From: Sarcomyxa edulis
Lineage: Eukaryota > Basidiomycota > Agaricomycetes > Agaricales > Mycenaceae
Reading direction: 5' to 3'
DNA length: 64,000 bases
Assembly: GCA_009761415.1 (NCBI GenBank)
Contig: QUOL01000009.1
Span: forward strand, 992,001-1,056,000
The notes beneath the pieces are model-generated. The model was given only the letters and a program-made list of their open reading frames with translations. It had not been told where the DNA came from and ran no database searches. Position 1 is the first letter of the stretch. The number at the start of each line of letters is the position of its first letter. The position numbers and the translations under genes are program-made. Of this stretch, positions 11,629-24,400 are shown piece by piece.

Positions 11629-12245
11629 CAGCCATCCAAAATTATCTTTCGAGTCAGATTCGTGACAGTGACCAAGTCACAAGTCGATCTTTTGGACCGT
11701 GTTCAAACTTCAAACTTCACTCAGCAGGAGTCAGCACTGTTCACTGATCATGAACCATTCTTGCTATGACTTGTTCAAATTTCAGACCGTGTACATGTTG
11801 CATGTCATGGCGAGCATACATGTATACAGGACTCCAGGATCACTGGTGGTATTGGCTGATCTCGGTTTCCTCTACAAACTTTGCGATCGTACCACTGAAC
11901 GAAAACGAGACGCGTTCATCCCATCGCAAGAGAATCACCGGACTGGGAGGGCAGGTATGCACGTCGTTCCTTGAGACTAGAACACGGAAAGTCTCGGGCA
12001 AGTTCAAAATGACGGCCACAGAGAAACGATGATCACCACGCGTACAGTCACATCCAGTGAAAGGGTGATATATAGATCCTGCCATAGTTCCTAGATAATT
12101 CAGGAGGCTTGAAAGACGTGGTGGACTTCAGATCTTATCCAAGGGGACGACTATTTCATAGAAATCAGCACTGATATACATTTACATTTTATGGACCAAT
12201 TCCGATTTTGTGAGGTGTCCTTCAAGTTGGGCCCTTCGGTGGTGC
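11629..12245. other. Intergenic, no supported gene
   Basis: Between the ValRS start and the GH5 stop there is one minus-strand frame (11840-12085, 81 codons, two CxC-like cysteine clusters) with an ATG but no family resemblance and no clear partner exon. I see nothing else apart from AT-rich UTR-like sequence. Confidence 0.4.
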
Positions 12246-13876
12246 TCACGCCTCCGTCGCATTATCCGTCAACACCTTGTTCAGCCCCTCTCTCTTCACG
12301 CAATTTTCGAACCTGAAGCTCCTCAAAATTTCGTCAATCCTATCCTCGTCCAATCCCCGAAACAGCTCAGCAAGTTCCTTCACCAAAAATTCCGCAATAA
12401 GCGTTGATCTCACCAACCGCACGACTCGCTTCTCCGTGGTCCATATCGGAGGATACAGCTTCCTGTCCGCCTCATTCGGTACAGCATCTTTGATCATTTG
12501 GATGATGGGATCATAAATATGTTTGACATATTTATCATCTGCCCCCCAGCTATCAGCTGCCAGACGGTGTTTCTTTGCCAAAAAAGGCGCGGCCAGTTTC
12601 ATCCAGGGGGACTCCGGTGAAGCGTACACCATTCCTTGGAGTCCTATATCCTTGTAAAGCCAGATCGACCAGCTCAGACGATCCTGCAGATGCATGTGTG
12701 AATCAACGCGCTGCAAAGGAAGAGGGAAAGGAATACCTTGTGATAGATATCCAACTGATCTTTCAAAACATTATACCTCCGTTCATTGATTTCATCGGTC
12801 GCGTCTCCGTCATATACAGACCTCGCATAGACAGGCCCGAACTCGCCATTCCACACACACAATCCATGATCATCCATCCACTGCCTCTTCTTTTCGTAAC
12901 TCCGTCTCATCCTCCTCCTCTGCTCATCGGTACGGTCATACGGCTCAGGGGAACTCGGGAACCCATATATCGAGTAGTCGTGGATCGAAAAAGCCGTGTT
13001 TTGCCATCTGATATGTAAGAATTACATCCAAGCAAACTCTCACAAATTGGGCGACATACCTCTGGCCCGCATCGTCCGGGAACGCCGAAAAATCAGTCGC
13101 ATAGGTATTCCCATCCAAGAAAAACGCATGGTACGGATCAACTGCTCGTATCGCAGTGTACACCCTATCATAAAACGCAATCAAGCCAACATGCTTCGGA
13201 TCAGCAGGTTCATTGAGTGGATTATATCCCGCAATCCACGTGTTATCCTTATAATGTTTCGCAAGCTCTGTCCAGAGCCAAACGAGTCTGTCTTGAAAAT
13301 CCTTATGAACCCAGAAATTAGCGACGTGGGTCCCGTGATCGCTGTGCCATCCTTGGTTTTGACCACCTGGGGCGGCGTGAAGGTCGATGATGGTGTAGAT
13401 GGAATGTTTGGCACAGAGGGATATGACACGATCGAGGTGTTTGAAGCCTTCTGGTTTGAGGACTCGAGGGTTGTCATCGTCTTCGAAGTGTCGGTAATTG
13501 ATGGCGATTCTGATGCAGTTCAGGCCTAAGGACTTGAAAAATATGGCGTCTGCTTCGGTAAAAAAAATGTTCAAGAAACTAGGCACGATAGTCAGAAAAC
13601 AGATCCTTGGGGGGCATAGATTGGGTACCTTGTCGAAAGCGAACTCGTATTTCTCTTTCCCGAGTACCTCCCTTAGAGCAGCTCGTATTTGGAACTCGCA
13701 ACCTGGAAAACCAGTTATGAAGTTCTCTAATCTGTATGCATATGTTTAGATAGATCAGACTCGGGCCGTATCCTCGGAACTCACAGCATCCAGCCTCCTA
13801 ATCCTGCACCTCGTAAGACGATATCCTTCCCTTGACCGTCAACGATTTTTGTTCCAGAGATCTTGAGGAACGACAT
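12246..13876 (-). CDS. Glycoside hydrolase family 5 protein, non-secreted
   Basis: A beta-glucanase/glucosidase-type TIM-barrel enzyme. The first exon encodes MSFLKISGTKIVDGQGKD then LRGAGLGGWML, which opens GH5 barrels. Next come SLGLNCIRIAINYRHFEDD (strand 2), YTIIDLHAAPGGQNQGW (strand 3 with the substrate loop), GYNPLNEPADPKH (strand 4; Glu of NEP is the acid/base), HAFFLDGNTYATDFSAF, and VWNGEFGPVYA (strand 7; Glu of GEFG is the nucleophile). A C-terminal alpha-helical tail of about 130 residues follows (KDIGLQGMVYASP... ending TDNATEA). There is no signal peptide, so it probably acts inside the cell, on storage or recycled beta-glucan or glycolipid. The substrate is not certain, and I do not assign a subfamily. 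The start fits the LRGAGLGG spacing of relatives. Confidence 0.88.
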
Positions 13877-14138
13877 GGCTGTATGATGAAGAGGGTGGGG
13901 GTAACTTACTTACCAAGATCATCCTGTGATCTCTGTAAACTCGAGTCGAAGCGTCAATAGCAAGCATCCGATGATATTCCGTACTGGAAATAGCGCATAT
14001 CCGTGTCAAGATATCTATATGTGTGATCTAGGATGAAGAATGACGCCAGGCCCGAGAACCTGAACTACAGGGCCGTTCAAGAAAAATAGTGATTTATTGA
14101 ATTTTTTTGTGAACGAGACATATCTGAAGAACTCGAGG

Positions 14139-15328
14139 TCACCGCTGTTCAAATCTATCCCTGGCTTTTTGAGTTCGTCGTATATCTTCTTCTTTGAGTT
14201 TTACATTCAAAGCTGTGAACAGATCTTTGGCGTATTTTTCTCCATCCTGTATAAGCGGTACGACGTGAGTCGAATGATCAAGATCGAAAGAGATGGAATC
14301 TACCTTCAAGAGGGTCTTTATCTGCGCCATATCGAGTTCTCCAGGTCCTAACATACGCATAGCTTGTAGGTCTGGCGGCGATGATGGATGGAAAGAGAAA
14401 ACCAGGAGAAGTCGTAGAGGTGTAGCGCCTTCCTCCTGCGATGTTGCATCAAGATAACTTACAGGCGGCATCTATACCTTGTGTTCAGTATAAGATCCAC
14501 ACACGCAGATGCAATAAAGTCAAATTACCAGGTTCAACGTTATACATAGAGGCCACGAATCCCGCCCTCCAAGAACCTCACCTTCATCCCAATAATCCGG
14601 TAATTCGAAATCGGTCGCGTTTTGAATCTGCCTTGTATCGAATCCACTAGGAGTATCGTCGTCCACGTCCATATCTCCACTAGTAGAACCTCCAGGTAGT
14701 GGCATACTGCCCGATCCGCCTTTTTTCGCCTTGTATTCCACACTTCTCGTTCTGGGTACTTTCGTGTCCCATAAGGCGGCTCTGGCGGCTATGAACAAGG
14801 CGTCGTATATATTTCCAGAGTCTGCCAGAACGACGATGTCAAGATTGAGCAACCAGCATTTCTTTCCACGAAGGATTTTGAGATTAGGAGGATGTAGGGA
14901 TGGATGCGAAAGTGTTTGGTGTAGGATCGTTGACATGTCTTGTTGTAATTCATCCAAAGTTGAAGATGAAAGGTGAGGATATGCTGCAGGAGAACTGTCT
15001 TGATATCATTCAGTCTACACACGAGCAAGATTTTGCAGAACACGGACCAAGAAACGGTACATACAACCTTTCCGGTATCCTGACCGTCTGGTTCGACGTT
15101 TTCTACCTCTAGTTTTGCAGCAGCAAGTACTTCAGTGCCTCCACCACCGTCATGAGCATTCCTGCCGATATTCACTCGTGCGCTACCGTTTGCTAGAGGA
15201 GAAACACCCGTTTCGAGAGCTATGGCCCGAAAGTCGTACAAACCTCGACCATCTGCACGTAATGGCGGATTTGAAGATAGACCAGCTTGAATATACGACT
15301 TTTCAGCCTTTGAGACGCTTGAGGACAT
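14139..15328 (-). CDS. RRP42: Exosome core subunit Rrp42 (RNase PH fold)
   Basis: A ring subunit of the RNA exosome, which degrades and trims RNA in nucleus and cytoplasm; eukaryotic ring subunits are structural. The first exon reads MSSSVSKAEKSYIQAG, then PPLRADGRGLYDFRAIALETGV and NGSARVNIG, the usual RNase PH N-terminal strands. Next are a conserved block LKILRGKKCWLLNLDIVVLADSG, DALFIAARAALWDTKVPRTRS, an acidic low-complexity insert (GGSTSGDMDVDDD), DATSQEE (a beta-turn typical of the family) and GPGELDMAQI. It ends with a basic helix. Length is about 340 residues, slightly long because of the insert. The start at 15328 matches relatives; in-frame ATGs further upstream run into the shared promoter. 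It is transcribed divergently from the aminopeptidase P gene. Confidence 0.9.
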
Positions 15329-15508
15329 GGAAGTGCGAGAAAACCACTGAAAGCTGGAAGACTTGCAAGAACTAAGGACTTGACTTGAAGGCTTCTTGAA
15401 TTTCGAGTAGCGTGACCGTCGGACCGTGACCGATGACCGTGACAGTACACGCGAAATCAATAAATCATCGGAATAAATTGAATCTAATCTCTCACTCGAC
15501 CTCTGAAG
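15329..15508. promoter_or_regulatory. Shared divergent promoter with GACCGT repeats
   Basis: Only 180 bp separate the two start codons. The segment 15411-15444 contains GACCGT three times (15414, 15422, 15435), including GTGACCGATGACCGTGAC. A closely similar GTGACCGTGACC element is tandemly duplicated upstream of the recombinase gene near 50640, so this may be a recurring binding site. Confidence 0.45.
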
Positions 15509-17510
15509 ATGGCCTCCTCCTTCAGCCTGGCTGCCCTGGTGTATCCCGGTAATTAGCTGCCTTGTGAGTATACCTGTATCTATCTAACTGTATCTAGCCC
15601 GTATGCATGTCTTGAAGACATTTGAGAGATTGGTCGAATTATTACCTGCATCTGAACAGACAAAGGTCCGTGCAATCCACCAATATATTGTCGCTGCATC
15701 TAATCTTGCTGCTAGCCCCAAATTCTTCTCCTCGCAGGCTAGTTGTCCCCAGTCATACTGAGTGTGCCTTGTCCTTACAGTATATCTACTCACAGGGGGT
15801 GAAACGCCGTTCCGAAATGACACGGATCGTGAACTGGGTATCAGTCTTTCTTATATCGCACTTAATAGTAGTACTCATAGGTCTTCAGTATTCCGACAGG
15901 AATCAAATTTTTACTATCTTTCTGGGTGCACCATACCATCCTCCTACCTTCTTATCGCATATCAATCAGGGACATCTTTAGCAAATACGCCCTCCATCGA
16001 TCTCTTCATCCCAAAATCTGAACTTGCGGACATGATGTGGTCTGTACCACATCCATCTCCCGAGACCGTCTCGTCAACACACGATGTCACGAAAGTCGAT
16101 CACGTATCCGCTTTACCAACCGCCATCGAAACGATCCTCAAAGCCCTCCCTGATGCCCTATTCCATACCCTCCCGAGAAACTCTACTCAATTCCCAAGTA
16201 TGCCAAATGATTACACAGATCTCATAATCAATGGAGGAGCAATCACTGATCTATACCTCTTGTCCGCACTTCACCGCGCACGATTGATCAAGACACTCCA
16301 TGAAATTGGAACCATCAGAAGAGCTAACGAGATTAGCTCAAGAGCACACGAAGTAGTAATGCGAGTTCTGGGGAAAGCTGTCAAAGGTCAAATTGAAAAG
16401 GGAGCTCCTAACAGGCCACTCCTGCCCGGAGAATGGTTAATCGAGAAGGAGGCAGAAGCAGAAGCGATATTCGTCGCATCATGCAGGAGAGAAGGGTGCG
16501 TATCGCATGACCGCATACCTACTTGTCAAATCTAAACTCAAACCTCACAGCGCCGTTCACCAAGCCTATCTCCCTATTGTCGCTGCAGCCACTCGAGCAT
16601 CGACTCTCCATTACTGCTGCAATGATCGTGAATTCGCCTGGGGTCCCGTCAAACCGCACGATCACCAGAATAACAAAGCATTTGGTGCTCGCAAAAAAGA
16701 ATTGGACCCACAAGTCTTGCTCATCGACGCAGGATGTGAATGGAATTGCTACGCTTCTGATATCACGCGGACGATGCCTGTGGGGAACGGCGGGAAATTC
16801 ACGCCAGAGGCCAAGGCTATATACGAACTTGTCTTGGAAATGCAATCAGTACGCCTATTTCTTTCTCTCATCTTTCGCAAATGGTTGAACTCGATAGTTT
16901 AGTACGCCTTAGATGCTATCATGCCGGGTTTACACTGGGATTCTGTACAATTGCTCTGCCACCGTACCCTCGTGAAAGGTTTTCAGAAGTTGGGAATCTT
17001 CAAAAACCCTTCATCTCCTGGATCGGGTTCTTGGAACTCTGAAGACGCAATCCTCGCATCTGGCATCAGCTCTGCATTCTTTCCTCATGGTTTAGGGCAC
17101 TCCTTAGGAATGGACGTACACGACGTTCCCAGCGCGAGCAAACCTGTGGTTAACGACACCATCGGGAAGGGACAAGAATTAGGACACGAAAGCTTCTACG
17201 AGTATCTAAGGCTCAGGATACCTCTCGAAGAGGGTATGGTCGTGGTATGTCTTTCGCCCACCTTGATTCTATTTTGTTTCCCTGACAACATGTGTAGACG
17301 GTAGAGCCAGGAATCTATTTCTCGCCTCACCTCCTGGCACCCATCCGGGACTCGAAATACATCAACCACGATGTACTGCAGAAATACGAGAGCGTGGGGG
17401 GTGTGAGAATCGAAGATGTCGTGTTAATTACGGAGGGTGGGTACGAGAATCTGACGACAGTCAGAAGTGACACGGCCTGGATTGAAGGGGTATGTTCGGG
17501 TGAGATTTGA
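15509..17510 (+). CDS. Xaa-Pro aminopeptidase / dipeptidase (M24B)
   Basis: A metallopeptidase that releases an N-terminal residue preceding proline. The joined exons give [16 protein letters not shown], then [32 protein letters not shown], the N-terminal domain signature of the PEPP/aminopeptidase P group, followed by DLFIPKS and MWSV. The pita-bread domain carries all five metal ligands: Asp in [10 protein letters not shown], Asp in ASDITRTMP, His in [15 protein letters not shown], Glu in VEPGIYFSP and Glu in [12 protein letters not shown]. Length is about 500 residues. An exon boundary near 15670 is uncertain; a GTGCAA donor makes the frame work. There is no clear targeting peptide. It probably acts in peptide turnover in the cytosol. 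Confidence 0.9.
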
Positions 17511-17905
17511 TGAAGAAAAGACAACTTCGGGTGGGAGGAATGTACTTGTAGCTGTATTCAAAAGCACATCATTTCATAGTCACTCAACCTTGCTCGTGGA
17601 TTCCGCCGTCAGTGCCACTCTCCAGTGTCCAAACTTGAACTTGTAGCCTCAATCGGACCCGAGGATTTCTCGAACAGCATCATCTTCGGGACTTGTGGTC
17701 TTATTATGGAGGGGAAGACCAGAACCGCTCTGGAGTCGCCAAGGATACCTATACGTATAATGGTGCACCATACCCATGCAGTCTCCACCAGTCTTCGAGT
17801 TGGCCAAGCACTTACTGGAAACCTACTAATTGCCCTCTGACATCCCTTTCTTTGGCTATCTTTCAAAGTTTCCCAACAGACGTCGCCCTCGACGTCGCCT
17901 AGATA

Positions 17906-19243
17906 ATGCCCCCTCGTCATTCCCGTTCGGCCTCTAGCGCTAACGAAGAAGTATCCTCGCACCGCGATTCTAATGCTCTCCGCGCATCCATCTTCGACGT
18001 GGCACTACAATTAGGTCTCCTAGAAGACAATAGTAAAGTCGCAGACTGGATCTACAACGACCCAGCGCTGCAAGATGACGGTAGCCGTCATGCTTCACCC
18101 ATCGCCCGGGAGGTCAGATCAAGGGATGAAGGGAGAGGCTACGATACCGATACTGCGACTGGGCCATCGTCTTCTTCAAAGTCAGGAAAAACCAGATTCT
18201 CCCCTGGAGCCTTGATATCGAAAGCTACCAGACGAAAGCATCACGATGAACCCGCTCCGGGGTACGATACTGACGACGGTACCCATCGACCTTCTTCCAA
18301 TAAACGACCACGTTCGAGACGTATATCCTTTTTCCGTTCCAAATCTAAATCAAAACACTGCACTCAGCATCAACTGCAAGCTTCAGGGGATGCCATCCAG
18401 TTCATAGCATCCGAAGCAGTGGAGAATATACGAGTCCAATCTGACCATTCACTCAGACAATCCCTGTTCCGAACGAGGACTTCAGAGAGGCATGACCGTA
18501 CTGTAGACGCCTTTCCAACGCCGCAACCAGAGAATGCGACTGAGGATAGCCAAGGTATTCAGGAAATTCCATCACAAATGAATACACACGTATTTCCTTC
18601 CGTACCTAGACCCCCTTCCCTCGCAAGACGTCGTCGCCGCATTATGTCTCTGAGACCTCTATCATTCTTCGTCCACCGACACTCACAATCGCAGTCCACC
18701 CCTAGCTCTCCCTCGTATCCCGCTGCCCATTCCCCATTCCATCCCTCAAATTCTCTTCCAGCGACGCCCTACGTTCTCGTGACACCCATAGATCCCCCTT
18801 CCGCATCCGCATCTGACTCGTCTTCCTACATCTTTGTTTCTCCACTCGACACATACTCAAACCCTAATCAAACCGATTTCTCCCCGTTCATCGGGTTGAG
18901 AAGGTCAATATTCCATAGATCGCGAAAACGCCGAGGGACCATACATCCGAACCTGTTCTTCGCCGCAAGTCCAACACTATCGATGGAACAGGTAGCCGAA
19001 TCAAGTTCGAGGCGCGTTCATCGCACGCGTTCACGTTCGCTTTCCCTTGGCTCTCTTCCCCTTTCCCAAACCGACTGCAGTCCCAACATAGAGCCTGATT
19101 CCCAACTCTTTAGGCAACCCACCATCAAACGTGGACGAGAGCCTCCCTTTCCCGTTAGGCCTATTCTTCCTACGGTGTTGAAACCGGAGACTAGGGAGGC
19201 TATCAGGAGGTATTATGAGATGGATCACACACAGTCAGATTAG
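17906..19243 (+). CDS. Low-complexity protein 'A', paralogue of the gene at 42908
   Basis: An uninterrupted 445-codon frame of unknown function. It is Ser/Pro/Arg-rich with no membrane segment or signal. Four ordered blocks are shared with the protein at 42908-45858: near residues 23-53 NALRASIFDVALQLG and VADWIYNDP; two GYDTD modules (GYDTDTATG, GYDTDDG) followed by a basic stretch RISFFRSKSKSK; a middle VLVTPIDPP / DFSPFI segment; and near the C-terminus KRGREPPFPVRPIL. Such ordered short motifs in disordered sequence suggest docking or phosphorylation sites. An ATG in a plain leader, with GACGTCGCC twice just upstream, gives the start. No domain is recognised. Confidence 0.7.
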   Translation: MPPRHSRSASSANEEVSSHRDSNALRASIFDVALQLGLLEDNSKVADWIYNDPALQDDGSRHASPIAREVRSRDEGRGYDTDTATGPSSSSKSGKTRFSPGALISKATRRKHHDEPAPGYDTDDGTHRPSSNKRPRSRRISFFRSKSKSKHCTQHQLQASGDAIQFIASEAVENIRVQSDHSLRQSLFRTRTSERHDRTVDAFPTPQPENATEDSQGIQEIPSQMNTHVFPSVPRPPSLARRRRRIMSLRPLSFFVHRHSQSQSTPSSPSYPAAHSPFHPSNSLPATPYVLVTPIDPPSASASDSSSYIFVSPLDTYSNPNQTDFSPFIGLRRSIFHRSRKRRGTIHPNLFFAASPTLSMEQVAESSSRRVHRTRSRSLSLGSLPLSQTDCSPNIEPDSQLFRQPTIKRGREPPFPVRPILPTVLKPETREAIRRYYEMDHTQSD

Positions 19244-20264
19244 AAACCCTGCTACACGTACATTGGATATACCACGCGCGCTATATTCACCTCGGATTAT
19301 GTACTACCACCTATGCTCTCCTCAATGTCGTTGCTTTTCCGAAAGTCTGCTTTATAGTTGGTTGATAGATGTGCTTTGCTTCGTCATTATTTGGTTAGTT
19401 CTTTGATTTTGGTTCTTCGTCTCTATCACTGACAGAGAATTCGATAGTATTGTTAGTAGACACCGTAGTCGTTGTGCGACGTAGCCTCGAGTTTTTGGAC
19501 AACCTTGATATAAGTATAATTCTCGATCATGATTCCACGAGCGGTCACCGAAGGAAAAGTCGTTCACTCTTATTCAAACGTTCCTCCTGCAGTCCTCTTG
19601 CGCTCTTCGACTCTAGGATCTCAAGCTTGTCAGGACGTGCAAAAGGACAAAATTGTTGGTTTAATTTCGTCGATCGTTCTGGAGCTCGTCGATGCCCTCC
19701 AACTGGTGTCTTCGACTGGGAAGATTCGGGGTAGATACCGCACCATTGACGAACGCATGCCCTCTGGAACTGGTCCTGGATCCATCCTCCGCGTCTTTGC
19801 AATAGTATCTGGAGACAAACGTCATTCTCGGAGCGAAAATAGTGTCACTGTTAGAGTTTTGCTGGAGTTGATCATGTATCAATTGGTTTAAGATTATGTG
19901 AGTTCATTTCTGAGAAAACACACGACTTGGACAGTTGAACTCATTATAGACCGTTCTAGATAATCCTGTGTCGACATTGCGACAAAAATAAGCGCTCGAT
20001 ATTATCTCGGTAACCGTCAACACCGCGTTACCCATGGATTTGTGGCCGAGTCCTCTGTGGATCCTTCGGAGTCGCCACGGCGACTTGTTTCATCGAATAT
20101 TATATAGGCTAGCGTCGCAAACATAGTCACCTCTTTTCCATTTCACGACCGCCCTTCTCAGACCCTGCTAGCTCTACGCTGGTCGCACTGCATCACGGTC
20201 TTTGAATTCGAACAACATATCTCACGACATCTAACGAAACATACATACCGAACGACGGCGCACT
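19244..20264. other. Intergenic with promoter of the next gene
   Basis: About 1 kb. A plus-strand frame at 19529-19891 (120 codons) overlaps an equally open minus frame and has no recognisable motif, so I do not call it. A TATATA element at 20101-20106 and a C/T-rich leader precede the gene at 20265. Confidence 0.4.
20101..20106 (+). promoter_or_regulatory. TATA box of the gene at 20265
   Basis: TATATA about 160 nt before the start codon, followed by a CT-rich leader. Confidence 0.4.
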
Positions 20265-21288
20265 ATGCGAAAGGCTAACATTGGCCGCTTGCATCTGAAG
20301 CTTGCCACTGACAACTATCGCTCCATCCACGAGACGTTGCCCAAAGACAAGGTGAGTGTATATGTATAAACAGAATGCAATACTAGTTTTCAAGATAACA
20401 ACGGCATCCTGTTCCCAGTCTATCCCTTCTGCATCTACTAGCTTCGTGTCTGAATGGGTCACAACTCCAACCAAAACCCGATCCTTTCGTTTACAACCTC
20501 AAAGCACTCCCCGTACGAAACCGTGGTTGCGCGAGACTACTAGTGCGTCCATTTGGGGTCACTCTTGCCTCAGTAGTGCAGATATACTGGAGGCTAGCGA
20601 TGGTCCTTCCGGTAGTACAAGACCAGTCAAAGCTGGAGGCAACACATCACGGAGACACAAAATATTGAAAAAGCATCCCAAGGAGAAGAGGAACGAAGAG
20701 GAAGTAACATCAGGGAGCGGAACGAATAAATCTGCGTTCACAAATTTATTCCACGGTTCGATTCCGAAATCCTTTGCGAATATTGGATCTAAATACCGAC
20801 GTTCATCAGTTCAGAGATCTCGAATATCGAAACCGCTGCTGTCCATATCGCCTCCATTGCCTATCCAGAGTCCATCACCACCGTCATTTTCTCCTCTATA
20901 CGAATCACGACTATCATGGTCTGGTCCATTGAACCTCAATCAGCTGGGTGGTTCGCGGTTTGTGGAGAATATTCTCATGTCTCCGCCACCAAGAACCACA
21001 TCGAAGAATGTAGTCATCCGAAAGTCAAATGGAAAGAGCCTCCCAGAGAATGATTATTCTCAGCCGCACTCAAGGCCGTCTCGATCCGGTTCTTTGAAGG
21101 GAACAACCTCACATTATCTTGACTCATCGACGTTACGATCATCGTTACCTACTTCCGACGTTCCCCAATTAGACGGTATCGCCCTGCCTGGAACTTTGTC
21201 AGCTGAATTGGGAGGTACGCAGGGATTGAGGAGTAAAGGATCACGGAATGGTGTGATCTTCGTTGAAGGAAGTGTACCATATATTTGA
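20265..21288 (+). CDS. Serine-rich protein of unknown function
   Basis: Two exons (20265-20351 and 20419-21288) join in phase to give 318 residues. The short first exon reads MRKANIGRLHLKLATDNYRS. The second is Ser/Pro/Arg-rich and appears disordered, with a basic patch RRHKILKKHPKEKR, proline clusters (SPPLPIQSPSPPSFSP) and several SP/RS sites suited to kinase docking. There is no signal peptide, membrane segment or known domain. The intron (67 nt) has a GTGAGT donor and CAG acceptor and removes an in-frame stop, which supports real splicing. Function unknown; it differs from proteins A and B. Confidence 0.55.
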
Positions 21289-21403
21289 CGTAGTTGAAGA
21301 TGGATGCTAGCTACTACATGTATATTATACTGACCAGATTGTGATCAGAAGTAAGAACAAGTCGCAGACGTCGATAGCAAACAAGAAATAAACATGGTAC
21401 CCC

Positions 21404-24400
21404 ATGCAAACCCCATCATTGTCCCCGGACTGCACCGCCACTCGCCACTCTCCTTCCACTTACCGCCAGTACATGGTTCCAACTCGACTCTATTATGCTC
21501 CCCATTCCTCTCGTCTCATATATACTATCATCTCTCTTGCTACTAAGCCAGCCCCGAGACAAAATGTCTACAAACGCGACTTCAATCCGCACAAACCGGA
21601 GGACATCGTGTTCGCGATCCTCATCCCAATACTCGTGTTACTTTCAGGTGTATTCGCCGGCCTGACATTAGGCTATATGAGCTTGGATGAGACTCAGCTC
21701 AATGTTCTTAGCATCAGTGGCACTCCGTCAGTACTCTCACTCCTTCTCTTCGAGTAGGTTTGTCTCAATAGTCATCCATACTACCAACATACTACAGTTC
21801 TCAACGGCTCTATGCTTCGCGCATTAAACCAATACGGAAGAATCCGCACCTTCTTCTTGTAACCCTACTCCTTGCCAACATGATTACCAACGAGACCCTC
21901 CCTGTGATCTCCGAACCCGTACTTGGCGGCGGAGTACCAAGTGTCGCCGCTAGTACCGTGCTCATCGTCATGTAGGTTCGATTAGTCCGCTCTTACCTCC
22001 GTGTGCTGATGTTGTTCCTTCAACCAGATTCTCTGAGATAATTCCTCAATCTCTTTGCACTCGCCACGGGCTCTATCTCGGCGCGAAGATGGCAGGCTTC
22101 ACTCAGATGCTCATATATACTCTCGTCAGTGTTTCTCTCTTCTCCGTCTCTCCACTTTTCATTGCTATGTCACGGAGCTTCTCGGTCAAGCCGTAGTATT
22201 TTCACTCGCTTCATCCGTCTCCAATTTCCTCTGATCCCCGTGCTTCTTTGGCATCGCGTGTCCAAAAGAGGTATATACAGGACCTGAAAAGTCAGACTTC
22301 GCGCCTCTGATCATCATCTAGGTTTACCGTCTCTGGGGCTTCCTGCCATGTTGCGTCATTTGATTTTATCCGGGTCTTTGTCAAAGAATCGCGCATTCCA
22401 GAAGACGCGCATGTGGTACGCGCGTATTGAAGCTTCTAGCCGAAATTGGAGGTCCACGTCGCGTCGTTCAATCATCATATTATTATTCACGCGTTTTCTT
22501 TGAACGTCGATATATGTCTTTTATCTCTGTACATCCAGACCGAACAACACTAACCTCGATCTACAGGGGATAGTCGCCTGGCCAGTTGCTAAGATTCTTG
22601 AGCTGGTTCTGGGCAAACATCACGGAATTATCTATCGGAGATCCGGTACGTCCTATCTTTTTTTTATTTTGACGCATAGCTGTGTCCTGACACAACGGGG
22701 CAACAAGAATTGAAGGAACTCATTGCCATGCACTCTTCGCTCTCCTCGCACGGTGGAGATCTCAAAAGAGACACGGTCACCATCATCGGGGCTACATTGG
22801 ATCTTCAAGAGAAAGTCGTTCGACAGGCAAGTCGCTCGTCAATACTGTGTTATAAGGAAACAGGACTAACTCACGGTCTGCCTCTTTGTCTCAGGCAATG
22901 ACGCCAATATCGGACGTATTTATGCTCTCCATTGATTCAAAATTGGACTACGATCTTCTCAAAAAGATCTGTTTAACCGGACATAGTCGCGTACCGGTTT
23001 ACGAGGAGGTCGAAGTGCCTATGCCCCTCATTGAGACCTCAGCGCCTGTCTCACCTGCACCTGGCAGAGTACGTTCCATATCACTCTTGTTCGAATACAG
23101 AGTTTTGACTTCCATGCATTGTAGATGACAGCGGTACGCAGTATGGTGGGAGCCACGACGGGAAGTAGTGCTGCCATGATGACAGGCGGTGCTGGTGCTG
23201 GTCCTCAGAGAATGCAGAAGGTGAAGAAGATCATTGGTATCTTATTAGTCAAGCAATGTGTTTTACTGGATCCCAAAGGTAGTCGACACTCGTCTCATCT
23301 CGATCTCAAACTAACGTGCCACACCTTCACTTGCACAGATGCAGTCCCTCTACGCAAGATCCCCCTGAACAAGGTTCCATTTGTGCCTAACAACGAGCCT
23401 TTGTTGGGCATTCTGGATAGGTTCCAGGAAGGGAGGTCGCACATGGCTATTGTCAGTCGTTTTAGCGTTGAAAAGGTATGTGTTGCGCCCGGCCCGTCTT
23501 CCTCTGTCATTGAGTATGTTGTCCTTCATTTGTAGGCCGCGAGCGTGAAGAAGGCAGTCAAGAGAGGGCTTACACAGCGCCTTCGCGAGAGAGTTGGCAT
23601 GGGGGATTCTGATACGTCTGATTCCGATACGGAGGAAGGCTCTGATGGGAGTGGAACTGGGAGTGGGAAGGGTGGCAAGAAACATACGAAGAAGAATACA
23701 AAGGCAAATGCTAGCACTGTGGCACCCCCAAAAGACGGGGAAGGGAATCCAGACTGGGATGCAACTCTGAGAGGAGATGCGGTGTTACCAGAGAAGGAGG
23801 TGCCGTTCGATAGGAATGAGAATGCGATTGCCGACGACGATGAGGATGAAGGCACGGTCGTCAATAGGAAAAGGTCTGGTAGAGGGAGGAGTAAGCGTGC
23901 GGGGACCAAAGTCCCCGATGTAGAAATGGGAGTCCTTAATGACAAGGACAAGGAAGGCAAAGCAGGAGAGCCTGTCACCAAGAGTCGACGGACGAGTTTT
24001 CAGCTACCTATGCCGATGTCGATTTCGACGTTGGAACAAAGTATGCCTGCAGATGCAGTTCTAGGCAAACAGGGCGCGGAAGAGGTTCGTTTCTTTCTGA
24101 TATCTCCTCTTAGTCGTGTCAATATCTATCTTCCGTTTCGTCCTTCTTGCTTATGATGTTATCAAGTTCTTACAAGGCTTCGATCCGGCTGTCATGCCTC
24201 TCGGGATCATTACGTTGGAGGATGTGCTCGAAGGTGGGGTCCATTTACCGTCGTTTTGCTCTCACACTGACATAATATTCCAGAGTTGATTGGGGAAGAA
24301 ATTTACGACGAGTTCGATCCGCAAGGAGCTCACGGCGATCCATACGTCCCGCAACCTAATGCTGAACTCACAGTCCCTGCTATCAAGGAACCCGTCGCCA

